A DNA stretch of 8,421 nt from JBGSMB01 sp041740375 (GCA_041740375.1 JBGSMB010000069.1:1-8421); one strand, 5' to 3'. Shown: positions 1 to 6,513, counted from the stretch's first letter. The notes: a model not told the origin generated them from the sequence alone. A program made the numbers and translations.

Positions 1-24
1 CACCCCGCTAATACGTGAAATCAT
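1..24 (-). CDS. ruvA: Probable RuvA N-terminus (partial, runs off the left edge)
   Basis: Only eight codons are visible, reading MISRISGV from an ATG at 24-22. RuvA proteins typically begin Met-Ile, then two variable residues, a hydrophobic residue, a variable residue and Gly, as in E. coli MIGRLRG; this fragment fits that pattern. RuvA binds Holliday junctions as a tetramer and loads the RuvB branch-migration motor. Context supports the call: ruvC and yebC lie upstream on the same strand, and yebC-ruvC-ruvA-ruvB is a classical gene order. The start lies 27 nt beyond the stop of the preceding pilin gene. There is no good Shine-Dalgarno site, but an extended -10-like element lies just upstream. 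Eight residues cannot exclude another protein, so this rests mostly on the motif plus synteny. Confidence 0.5.
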
Positions 25-31
25 ACGATCT

Positions 32-40
32 ATTATCTCA
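32..40 (-). promoter_or_regulatory. Candidate extended -10 promoter for the ruvA-like gene
   Basis: On the minus strand the bases read TGAGATAAT: a TG, one base, then GATAAT, which matches five of six positions of TATAAT. No convincing -35 is present at the usual distance, as expected of an extended -10 promoter. Transcription would start about 7 nt downstream, at or next to the A of the ATG at 24, which would make the message leaderless. Inferred from sequence alone. Confidence 0.35.
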
Positions 41-51
41 CGAGAACTGAA

Positions 52-609
52 TTACTTCGCTGTAGAAATATCAATACGGTACCCGGGGTGATTTACCGGC
101 CTCGTATTGTGAGATCGGCACTTTTTTGCCGCATCAGTTGAACTCTCTTTTATACAGTAGTACACAGAACTAAGTGAGTCCCAATTATTTAGTGTAGCTG
201 TCGATACTTTTCCCTGCAGATATTTTTGTGCAGCCGCTTTGCATACAGAGTCTTGGCCTACGTTACAGAATCTAGCGCTTATTTGTATTACCTCACCGCC
301 ATCCCAGTTTTCATAATCATACACACTCCCGGGCCATGGAGCGTTTGGCCATTCATCGTTTGGAGTTGCTATATATTGTTCAATTCCTGCGGGTAGTGCC
401 CTGTTTACATCATCTGGATAGACATTAAACTCTTGTACATTCAGCTTAATGGCATTAGCAATTGTAATCATCTCAGACTGCGAACGAACAAGATTAGCTT
501 TTTCCTTAGACCCACGCCTGCCAATATAAGTTATGCCCGTTGCTAGTATGGCGACTATAGCGAGCGCCACCATTATTTCTATGAGAGTGAAGGCTTTTTT
601 TGTTGTCAT
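52..609 (-). CDS. Type IV pilin / GspG-like prepilin
   Basis: This 185-residue protein has a class III prepilin signal: MTTKKA, then FTLIEIMVAL. Cleavage by prepilin peptidase would fall between Ala6 and Phe7, leaving Glu at mature position +5 (Glu11). Residues 7-28 form the hydrophobic assembly helix. The soluble part has a Trp/Pro/Tyr-rich stretch near residues 83-102, loosely like the conserved region of GspG-type pseudopilins, and four Cys (115, 123, 152, 164) that could form two disulfides. Its short basic leader and intact Glu5 make it the best candidate in the window for a polymerising fibre subunit, major or minor. It is the last of four prepilin genes and, unlike the coupled genes before it, starts after a 31-nt gap, which would allow separate translation. 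The ATG at 609 is placed ideally for the leader; no Shine-Dalgarno site is evident. Confidence 0.85.
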   Translation of the reverse strand: MTTKKAFTLIEIMVALAIVAILATGITYIGRRGSKEKANLVRSQSEMITIANAIKLNVQEFNVYPDDVNRALPAGIEQYIATPNDEWPNAPWPGSVYDYENWDGGEVIQISARFCNVGQDSVCKAAAQKYLQGKVSTATLNNWDSLSSVYYCIKESSTDAAKKCRSHNTRPVNHPGYRIDISTAK

Positions 610-640
610 TTAAGTATAGTGTAGCTTAAGCTTAAGTATT
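610..640. repeat. Palindrome and short direct repeat in the gap before the last pilin gene
   Basis: CTTAAGCTTAAG at 625-636 is a perfect 12-bp palindrome. TTAAGTAT occurs twice, at 610-617 and 632-639, a 22-nt period. On the minus strand a TATACT box lies three bases before the pilin ATG. This could be a regulator site or a weak hairpin upstream of the pilin gene, but it lacks the GC-rich stem and T-run of an intrinsic terminator. No function is shown. Confidence 0.35.
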
Positions 641-2524
641 TTAATACGCCAAGGGAGTACTACCGGCACAATTTCCAGTGCTCGTTGTCACACCCCATTT
701 AGTCTGTAGGTAGGTTTCCAATATTTCTATCTGCTCACAGCTAAGTTCTTTGTTATATACAATTAGTTCGGCAAGCTGAAAGTCGCCTGCTTTCACATAA
801 TTTCCCGTTGATGATGACGTTCCTCCTAGTAGAACTTGATCCACATTATAAGAAAGTGAAGAGCCGCCACTATACGTATCTACTGGTATTCCTTTATTAC
901 TAAACCTTTCCTCGTCCGTATTACTAAAACGGTTGGTGAATAGCCCCCATGCAGTAGACCCAAAGGAGCTTCCAACAGCTCCTGTAATAGGCTGAGCAGT
1001 TAGTCCGTTTACTGCTGTGGTTAGCGTAGAAGTACTACCACTTCTATAAAATGCCCTTATTGCCGATGATATTGAAGGGCTTTGTGTCTCGTTCGCACTT
1101 GAGCTACGCACGAATGTCACATAACGATCATCTCCTCCTCCACCGCCTGTTGTAATAGGCTTCATGACCGCCAAAACTGTCGCGGCAGTTCTTGATGTGA
1201 GTACAGAGCCTAAATTTAAATTACCCAGGATGTCTTCAGTGGAGTTTCCATTTGTATAAAACTCAACAACCGGCGAGCCATTTAACGTATTGTCACGTTT
1301 TCTAGGATCACCACTAATAAGCGTAACGTCACGCCCCCCACCGGACACCGTAGACTTGTCTTTCCAGCGAGTAATGACATCATTATCGGCTGCCTGTACG
1401 AACGAAGAGCCTGTCTGCCATTCAATATAAAGTCTAACGTCAGATGGATTACAACCAGTACAGCCCACACCTTTTTTTGCAGTTCTTACCCCCGAACTAC
1501 CAGACTGCTTTGCAATATGAAGACCAAGAGCATTGCCGCTACTCCAACCACCGCGGTTTACTATCTCCTGAATAACCGAAGTAATACTTGCGGTTTGTTG
1601 TGCTGCTCCGGATTGACCATTGATGTTCCAATCAACAGGGCTCCAGTCTGAATAGGCACTAGTTTTTGTTGCATTATTGAGCTGATTACTCGCAGGACAA
1701 GACCAAGCGCTCAAGTTATTTGCGGCAATGGCTCTAGTGCGAAGTGTTATGGCACCAGATTGTTTAGTTGAATCTGAGACAAACTGAACATAGGCATTAG
1801 TAATCACTGCGTCTTTGGGCACATCAACGCTAGTAAATCGCAGTCCTATGTTTTGTGTTCCTGAGTTTTCTCCTTGTGTTGACATTTCAATATCCGCGCT
1901 ACTACAAGATGATGAAGCAACACTACCGTTCGTACGCTCTTCAAGAACTTGAGCAATATTATATGTCCTGCTTGTGGTGGTAACACTATCCTTTTCCAAT
2001 GTAGTAGCATCACTAGAATCTAACCAAAGCACCGGACTAAAATCGGTAGGGTTTCCTGTAGCTGCCGCACCACGGCGTATAATTGCTGTTCGAATATCTT
2101 GCACGAACGCGGCGTTGAGAGCAATGTCGGGAATATATACTTTTCCGATAGCACGAATGTTTTTTGTTTGTCCATCTCCCGATGTGCTAAGCACCTCTAC
2201 TGAAAAATCTGTCTGATATGCGCTCGAGTTATAGAGAACTGTTGAATTAATATCGCATCCCGCTGGAATACCTGGCTCGCTACATGGTGTATTTCTGTTC
2301 TCTGCCGTACCGTTATAATTTGGATCGGCCTCAAATCGCTCTTTCGCAAAATCAGCGCCCGACTTAGCTGCTTGACGAGCCATGAGTTGATAGCCATGTC
2401 GTGCTACATTCCGTTGACTTTGTACTGTAGACTGAATAACGATCACTCCAACCGCCGTCATAATTCCTATCATCGCTACTGCTAAAGGTAAGATAAATCC
2501 AGTTTTTTCTAGTTTAGTTCTCAT
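641..2524 (-). CDS. Giant PilX/GspK-like prepilin with a split LamG-like domain; candidate pilus-tip adhesin
   Basis: A 627-residue protein with a basic N-terminus, a prepilin-like junction at Gly9/Phe10 and a hydrophobic helix at about 10-31. Mature position +5 is Leu14, not Glu, as in GspK-type tip pseudopilins. Residues 32-160 resemble the PilX/GspK stem. At 164-175 comes PVLWLDSSDATT, the usual opening of LamG/concanavalin-like domains, but its normal partner, RWKDKS, appears only at 386-391. The C-terminus of that fold, AELIVYNKELSCEQIEIL to YLQTKWG, is at 585-611. The intervening segment, about 178-380, contains IEMS, IGLRFTSVDVPKDA and AYVQF (211-248) and RLYIEW (364-369), which look like a separate beta-sandwich of the CBM/DNRLRE type. 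Cys pairs 81/90 and 354/357 may form disulfides. The gene overlaps the PilW-like gene by ATGA, suggesting coupled translation. PilX/GspK membership is moderately sure; ligand binding is inferred. Confidence 0.75.
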   Translation of the reverse strand: MRTKLEKTGFILPLAVAMIGIMTAVGVIVIQSTVQSQRNVARHGYQLMARQAAKSGADFAKERFEADPNYNGTAENRNTPCSEPGIPAGCDINSTVLYNSSAYQTDFSVEVLSTSGDGQTKNIRAIGKVYIPDIALNAAFVQDIRTAIIRRGAAATGNPTDFSPVLWLDSSDATTLEKDSVTTTSRTYNIAQVLEERTNGSVASSSCSSADIEMSTQGENSGTQNIGLRFTSVDVPKDAVITNAYVQFVSDSTKQSGAITLRTRAIAANNLSAWSCPASNQLNNATKTSAYSDWSPVDWNINGQSGAAQQTASITSVIQEIVNRGGWSSGNALGLHIAKQSGSSGVRTAKKGVGCTGCNPSDVRLYIEWQTGSSFVQAADNDVITRWKDKSTVSGGGRDVTLISGDPRKRDNTLNGSPVVEFYTNGNSTEDILGNLNLGSVLTSRTAATVLAVMKPITTGGGGGDDRYVTFVRSSSANETQSPSISSAIRAFYRSGSTSTLTTAVNGLTAQPITGAVGSSFGSTAWGLFTNRFSNTDEERFSNKGIPVDTYSGGSSLSYNVDQVLLGGTSSSTGNYVKAGDFQLAELIVYNKELSCEQIEILETYLQTKWGVTTSTGNCAGSTPLAY

Positions 2525-3225
2525 AGTGCGTTCAACTTCTTCATAGTGAGAGATACTGTTTCTTCTACTGTCTTTCCATTAACATCTGCCTCAAGTGTAA
2601 GAGTTAGTTTTACTTTATCTGCCACGAGCGGATCGCTGTTTGCGGAAACATCGTTTAAATCAAAATACTGAACATTAAAAGACTTCACATTTGTCGAGAT
2701 GACTGTGTCATCCGGACAACTGGGTGTTGTCGCCGCAGGAGGGCAAGAGGTTCTGCGAAAATTTGCCGGCGATACGGCAGTTGAGAGGGGTGTGATAATA
2801 CGCCGAGTGAGGTTCTTATTCGAAACAAAATATATAAGATTATTGTAGGCAAAGTCGCCCGTATTTGGCCCAGAAATATAGTAAACAGGCTGTCGCGCAT
2901 CATTGCTCGCGTCGGTAGTGAGGGCTACCGATTCGATAATAAGTGTGCTATTCGGAGTTGTGTTATAGTCCCAGCCGCCAGCCGGAGGGTTGGGGTCGGT
3001 GAGTTGATCATTGCTCGTGTCGCTAAACCTAGTCGCAAACTGCAACTCATCTTGGATATCAAGCAGCAATACCTGCCCCTGGAGTTGCAAGTTAAGTCTC
3101 GCATTGCGCTCTTGTAGTTCTCCATTTTTATCTATGAGCGAGCCGAGTAAAATCATTCCGACCAGTATAATAATCGGAGCGACTACAAGCATCTCTACAA
3201 GAGTGAAGCCTCTTTTTTCTCTCAT
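2521..3225 (-). CDS. PilW/GspJ-like minor prepilin
   Basis: A 234-residue protein beginning MREKRG, then FTLVEMLVV: the prepilin peptidase site is Gly6/Phe7 and Glu11 is mature +5. The assembly helix covers about 7-30 and contains Pro17. A charged amphipathic continuation (31-65) leads to a beta-rich C-terminal domain with a probable disulfide pair, Cys161 and Cys170. Size, position after a PilV-like gene and the late beta segments (SFNVQYFDL near 182-190, then KVKLTLTLEA) fit the PilW/GspJ minor pilin group. In T2SS and T4P systems such proteins form a tip complex with GspI and GspK equivalents and prime fibre assembly. The gene overlaps both neighbours by 4 bp (ATGA), pointing to fixed stoichiometry with them. 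The family is assigned by architecture and order, not by close similarity. Confidence 0.75.
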   Translation of the reverse strand: MREKRGFTLVEMLVVAPIIILVGMILLGSLIDKNGELQERNARLNLQLQGQVLLLDIQDELQFATRFSDTSNDQLTDPNPPAGGWDYNTTPNSTLIIESVALTTDASNDARQPVYYISGPNTGDFAYNNLIYFVSNKNLTRRIITPLSTAVSPANFRRTSCPPAATTPSCPDDTVISTNVKSFNVQYFDLNDVSANSDPLVADKVKLTLTLEADVNGKTVEETVSLTMKKLNAL

Positions 3226-3653
3226 CGCCCCAAACCACTTTCCTGAATGAGAGTAGAGTAATTTACCGTGCGTTCGACTCTTCTGTCTTGATACACAATC
3301 TGAACGTCTACCCGTTTAAGCGTAAGGCTGATGTCTTTTATAAATACTTTACCCGTTTTCGGCCCTTTAAGTTGCGAAGGTAGTGTTGAGGAAAAATCCT
3401 CTACCTGATAGGCATTAGCGAGAATTCCTGCTGTCAAATTGTCAAAGCTTCTATTTTCGTAAGTTTGTATCTTTTCAAACGCTAGCGTATTTGCGCGTAG
3501 CTGATCGCTGCTTCTGTCGCTCAGATAGTCAACTTGAGCAAATATGCCGAGCACTGTAGTCATAAGCGTAGTTAGCACAAATAGAGCGACGATGAGCTCT
3601 AGAATTGAGAAACCTTGTCGCTCGCTGGGACTGCTTTCGCCCGCGATATCCAT
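3222..3653 (-). CDS. PilV/GspI-like minor prepilin
   Basis: A 143-residue protein with a 14-residue leader ending ERQG, then FSILELIVALFVL. Cleavage would be at Gly14/Phe15, with Glu19 at mature +5. The hydrophobic helix runs from 15 to about 38 and is followed by a helical stretch with many charged residues (46-75) and a short beta domain with no Cys. Small size and first place in the prepilin set match PilV/GspI, the partner of GspJ and GspK at the tip. The gene starts 21 nt after the ruvC stop, with no clear Shine-Dalgarno site. A 13-bp near-palindrome overlaps its start codon. Its end overlaps the PilW-like start by 4 bp. Confidence 0.75.
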   Translation of the reverse strand: MDIAGESSPSERQGFSILELIVALFVLTTLMTTVLGIFAQVDYLSDRSSDQLRANTLAFEKIQTYENRSFDNLTAGILANAYQVEDFSSTLPSQLKGPKTGKVFIKDISLTLKRVDVQIVYQDRRVERTVNYSTLIQESGLGR

Positions 3654-3664
3654 AGTTAAACTAT
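3652..3664. repeat. Near-palindrome over the PilV-like start codon
   Basis: ATAGTT-A-AACTAT is an inverted repeat with 6-bp arms around one base. It spans the ruvC-pilV gap and includes two bases of the PilV-like ATG. It is AT-rich and short; it could be a protein-binding site or chance. Confidence 0.25.
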
Positions 3665-3674
3665 AGCATAAGCT

Positions 3675-4169
3675 CTATGGGGTAAGTAGCTCGTTTTCAA
3701 GATGTGTAGCGGCTAGTATCGCAGCCGCAAGCGCATCTGCACAGTCATCTGGTTCGGGATTTTCTTTTAGCCCAAGGTGCAATCGAACCATCTCCTGAAT
3801 TTGACGCTTTTCTGCGCGCCCATAACCAGTAAGTGACTGTTTTATCTGCAAAGGCGTAAACTCTAGTACTTTCATGTTCTTCTGCGCCCCGAGCAAGAGA
3901 ACAACCCCTCTCGCCTGACTCACCGTCATCGCAGTCGTAACATTTTGAGCAAAGAAAAGTTTTTCAATCGACATAATAGAAGGCTTACACTCATCAATAA
4001 TTTCGGACAGGTCATTGTAAATTATCCGTAGCCGCTCTTCGTGAGGCTCATCTTTGCTTGTTGTTATAACTCCCGCACTTATGAGCGATGATTTTCTTCC
4101 AACAACCTCAATAACACCAAAACCAAGTCGACCAGTCCCGGGGTCTATACCCAATATTCTTGTTGTCAT
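3675..4169 (-). CDS. ruvC: Crossover junction endodeoxyribonuclease RuvC
   Basis: A 164-residue protein, a normal RuvC length. RuvC is a dimeric RNase H-fold nuclease that makes symmetric nicks in Holliday junctions during recombination, working with RuvAB in the cytoplasm. The acidic metal-binding residues are visible: Asp9 in ILGIDPGTG, Glu69 in SIEKLFF, and Asp142 and Asp145 in DDCADALAAAI. The family segments AQNVTTAMTVSQARGV (74-89) and FTPLQIKQSLTGYGRAEK (104-121) are also intact, so the enzyme should be active. The ATG at 4169 overlaps the yebC stop in ATGA, a common yebC-ruvC coupling. The pilin genes follow after 21 nt where ruvA would often be expected. Confidence 0.96.
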   Translation of the reverse strand: MTTRILGIDPGTGRLGFGVIEVVGRKSSLISAGVITTSKDEPHEERLRIIYNDLSEIIDECKPSIMSIEKLFFAQNVTTAMTVSQARGVVLLLGAQKNMKVLEFTPLQIKQSLTGYGRAEKRQIQEMVRLHLGLKENPEPDDCADALAAAILAATHLENELLTP

Positions 4170-4870
4170 GCGAGATTTGTATATGTAGCAACAACATCGT
4201 CAAGATCTTCAAGTGACTCAAGAAGACGCACTACTTTGTCTGAAGTTTTTTCATCTTCGATTGTCACCAGATTATTTGGTTCATAGGTAAGTTCAGCTTC
4301 AATCACATCAATGCTGTTTTCAATTAAATTCGCTCTAACCTTCATGAGATCTTTCGGATCGGTATACACAACTGTCTCGCTATCATCTTCAATTGCATCC
4401 TCGGCCCCAGCGTCCAATATAGAAAGGAGTAACTCTTCGCCACTACCCTTTACTCGAATTCTGCCTTTCCTAGTGAATTGAAAAGCAACCGCTCCTTTTT
4501 CAGCGATACTTCCTCCAGCCTTATTAAACGCAGATTTCACTTCTGGATAAGTCCTGTTCAAATTATCCGTCGCGCACTCTACAATGACGCCAACGCCACC
4601 TGAACCATACCCTTCATACATAACTTCCTGAAGGGCGGCTGACTCTTTGTCTTTTACTCTAGCGATCGCTCTTTCAATATTTGCTAGGGGCATGTTTGCA
4701 GCTTTCGCCTTATCTATCATTAGAGCAAGTGTGGTATTCGTTGCCGGATCTGTTCCGCTTCGTGCTGCGATGGCAATCTGATTTCCAAGACGCGTGAAAA
4801 CTGCGCCTCGCTTTGCATCATTTAAGCCCTTTTGTCGTTTGATTGTAGACCACTTACTATGACCAGACAT
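4166..4870 (-). CDS. yebC: YebC/PmpR/TACO1 family protein
   Basis: A 234-residue protein with the family signature at its start, MSGHSKWSTIKRQK, followed by DAKRGAVFTRL (18-28), KAKAANMP near residue 57, and YEGYGSGGVGVIVECATDN in the middle domain. Length is near the usual 235-250. Family members were long annotated as transcription regulators (PmpR). More recent work on YebC and mitochondrial TACO1 supports a ribosome-associated role, helping translation through difficult stretches such as polyproline. Which role applies here cannot be read from sequence. The start at 4870 is fixed by the conserved N-terminus and by an AGAGGT site 7 nt upstream. The gene lies 30 nt after comEC and overlaps ruvC by 4 bp. 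Confidence 0.95.
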   Translation of the reverse strand: MSGHSKWSTIKRQKGLNDAKRGAVFTRLGNQIAIAARSGTDPATNTTLALMIDKAKAANMPLANIERAIARVKDKESAALQEVMYEGYGSGGVGVIVECATDNLNRTYPEVKSAFNKAGGSIAEKGAVAFQFTRKGRIRVKGSGEELLLSILDAGAEDAIEDDSETVVYTDPKDLMKVRANLIENSIDVIEAELTYEPNNLVTIEDEKTSDKVVRLLESLEDLDDVVATYTNLA

Positions 4871-4877
4871 GATTTGT

Positions 4878-4883
4878 ACCTCT
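4878..4883 (-). promoter_or_regulatory. Ribosome binding site of yebC
   Basis: AGAGGT on the minus strand, 7 nt before the yebC ATG. It is the clearest Shine-Dalgarno-like site seen before any gene of the window and confirms the chosen start. Confidence 0.65.
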
Positions 4884-4897
4884 ATTCTTCTCGATTA

Positions 4898-4926
4898 ATT
4901 TTACCACGTGATCTTTTTGTTGTTCT
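4898..4926 (-). promoter_or_regulatory. Candidate internal promoter for yebC-ruvC-pilins
   Basis: The minus strand shows TGGTAAAAT, an extended -10 (TG, one base, TAAAAT with five of six consensus matches) at 4906-4898. A weak -35, AGAACA (4926-4921), lies 17 bp further upstream. The -10 covers the comEC stop codon, and transcription would begin near 4891, giving a leader of about 20 nt that includes the yebC ribosome binding site. This would let yebC and downstream genes be expressed without comEC. Prediction only. Confidence 0.4.
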
Positions 4927-6385
4927 CCGTACTTTTATGTCTTTTTCTATATACATATACTGCAACTGCAATAACAAGGCTGTAGAAAAGCGCTACAAAT
5001 CTCCAGCCGACGCTCACTTCAATGCTAGCCCCGGGAAGCTGCGAGACCAAATTGGCAACATCCAAAATCGCTGTTAGTAAGATTAATGCTGGTATCGCAA
5101 CAATTCCACTGAGTAATGGTATATACATTCCTGCAAGTCCAGCAGCAAAACTCGTCGCCATTGCGAGCGGAATAAATGGGGCGACGATTACATTTGCCAA
5201 GATAGAAACGGCTGAAAACCTTCCAAATATAACTATTATGATGGGCGCTGTCATAAGCAGGGCGATAAGACTTTCTACGACCAAAGACTTGAAAGGATTT
5301 TGATTGTCTTTGTACGAAGTACTCATTGTCGGTTCAAGGTTTTTATTTGTCAGTGGCGCTAGAACAATAATTCCGAAAAATGCCGCAAATGATAAATACC
5401 ACCCGACACTTCGCCATAATTGAAATGGATCGATCGCCGCCGAGATCGCCATAGCAAGTGCAATAAGCACAATCGGCCGAAACTGCTTGCCGTAAAACCA
5501 TCCAAACTGCAAAAGCGCAACTACGATTGCAGCTCGTAAAATCGAAGGACTAAAACCCGTTATAGCCAAGAAGCCCACAACAAGCAGGCTACTCATGATT
5601 AGTATTTGATAGCGTGAACCCTTTTTAAGCAAACGTCGAATAAAAACTACTAAGATCGTGAGGTTGTAGCCAGAAACAGCAATGATGTGCGTAAGCCCTG
5701 CGTCACGCAAAATGTCTTGCCATATTTCAGGAAGTCCACTTCTTTGTCCGATCAGTAGCCCAGCCACAAATGAGGCCTGAGGTTCTGGTAGCGCATTTCG
5801 AAGCCCCGCTTCAAAGCGCAATCGAAAATTATTTGCCCAGGAATTCTCGCGTCCGATTATCTCAACATCTGCAAAATACATAGCACCCGATACATTTCCT
5901 AGCGTTGAAACAAGCTTTCCTTTGAGTGTGATTATGTCTCCTCTTAATAATCCTGAGACACTATAGGTGGAAATGCGCACTGGAGAGCTAGTCTCCAATT
6001 CTATCGGATAGTTCACGGTGCGCAAATCAACCGTAGCTACAAGACGCTTTTTACTATCGTAATATGCGTCTTCGCTAACCACCGCCGTAGCTTCAATCTT
6101 CTGGCCAATTAAATTTGTCAGCGGTTGTTCTTGAGCCAATGCGGCTAGTCCGTATACTTGTCCAGCTACTAGCGCGCTAGCAACACAAAACAAAAGTGCC
6201 GGTAGTTTTTGTTTGAAAATAACCGGCAAAAAAAGCACGCATAGCAAAAGCCAAGATGTCGAGATACTCGAGTTAGGCGCCGTAAGCACCCCGATAACAA
6301 AACAAAAACAAAAAACGGCGATCAAAGTTGTGCGTCGAAAGCGAAACTCCAAAAACTGGTTTACCCAAGTTTTATGCACATTCAT
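4901..6385 (-). CDS. comEC: ComEC/Rec2-type DNA uptake channel, lacking the metallo-beta-lactamase domain
   Basis: A 494-residue polytopic membrane protein. Helices near 21-36, 44-57 and 62-80 precede a soluble OB-like DUF4131 region (about 90-180). The Competence domain then shows AGLLIGQRSGLP (208-219), GLTHIIAVSGYNL (230-242), SILRAA (281-286) and SVGWYLSFAAFFGI (326-339), all typical of ComEC, with further helices to about 478. ComEC carries single-stranded transforming DNA across the cytoplasmic membrane. Full-length members of 700-800 residues end in a metallo-beta-lactamase domain; here the protein ends in a basic tail (RKRHKSTENNKK) soon after the last helix, with no frameshift evident. 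The ATG at 6385 is the first gene of the minus-strand train, 30 nt before yebC. Family call is firm; transport activity without the nuclease-like domain is inferred. Confidence 0.93.
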   Translation of the reverse strand: MNVHKTWVNQFLEFRFRRTTLIAVFCFCFVIGVLTAPNSSISTSWLLLCVLFLPVIFKQKLPALLFCVASALVAGQVYGLAALAQEQPLTNLIGQKIEATAVVSEDAYYDSKKRLVATVDLRTVNYPIELETSSPVRISTYSVSGLLRGDIITLKGKLVSTLGNVSGAMYFADVEIIGRENSWANNFRLRFEAGLRNALPEPQASFVAGLLIGQRSGLPEIWQDILRDAGLTHIIAVSGYNLTILVVFIRRLLKKGSRYQILIMSSLLVVGFLAITGFSPSILRAAIVVALLQFGWFYGKQFRPIVLIALAMAISAAIDPFQLWRSVGWYLSFAAFFGIIVLAPLTNKNLEPTMSTSYKDNQNPFKSLVVESLIALLMTAPIIIVIFGRFSAVSILANVIVAPFIPLAMATSFAAGLAGMYIPLLSGIVAIPALILLTAILDVANLVSQLPGASIEVSVGWRFVALFYSLVIAVAVYVYRKRHKSTENNKKITW

Positions 6386-6395
6386 GTTAATTCTA

Positions 6396-6442
6396 AATAT
6401 ACTCTTTTACGAAGTATTACAATGCCATTTCCCAAGAGTAAA
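6396..6442 (-). promoter_or_regulatory. Candidate promoters for comEC and the downstream train
   Basis: Two overlapping possibilities on the minus strand. The first has -35 TTTACT (6442-6437), an 18-bp spacer and -10 AATACT (6418-6413), preceded by TGT as in an extended -10. The second has TTGTAA (6422-6417), a 15-bp spacer and TATATT (6401-6396, five of six matches), which would start transcription only a few bases before the ATG at 6385. No strong Shine-Dalgarno site precedes comEC. A 7-bp inverted repeat, TACTCTT (6400-6406) and AAGAGTA (6434-6440), overlaps these boxes and could be an operator. Confidence 0.35.
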
Positions 6443-6449
6443 TGATGTC

Positions 6450-6513
6450 TTGAGCCCTATTCGCAAACCACCGCATAACTACTCTAATCTGGCTATGCTT
6501 TTTATGCTATTCT
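6450..6513 (+). promoter_or_regulatory. Candidate promoter region of the flavocytochrome unit
   Basis: Possible elements are TTGAGC (6450-6455) with CATAAC (6474-6479) at an 18-bp spacing, and further -10-like boxes TATGCT (6494-6499 and 6503-6508) and TATTCT (6508-6513). None is strong. Apart from these and the comEC boxes, nothing else is recognised between the two divergent genes. Confidence 0.25.

Noticed and set aside
625..636. Palindrome considered as an intrinsic terminator
   Set aside because: The stem is AT-rich with no loop and is not followed by a T-run on the transcribed strand, so termination is unlikely.
1974..3250. Several 66-80 codon open frames on either strand inside the pilin genes
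   Set aside because: They lie wholly or almost wholly within genes with clear prepilin signals and show no motif or start context of their own.
4832..5303. Plus-strand open frames of 81 and 93 codons near the comEC 3' end
   Set aside because: They are antisense to the Competence domain and to the yebC start, whose conserved N-terminus and ribosome binding site explain the sequence.
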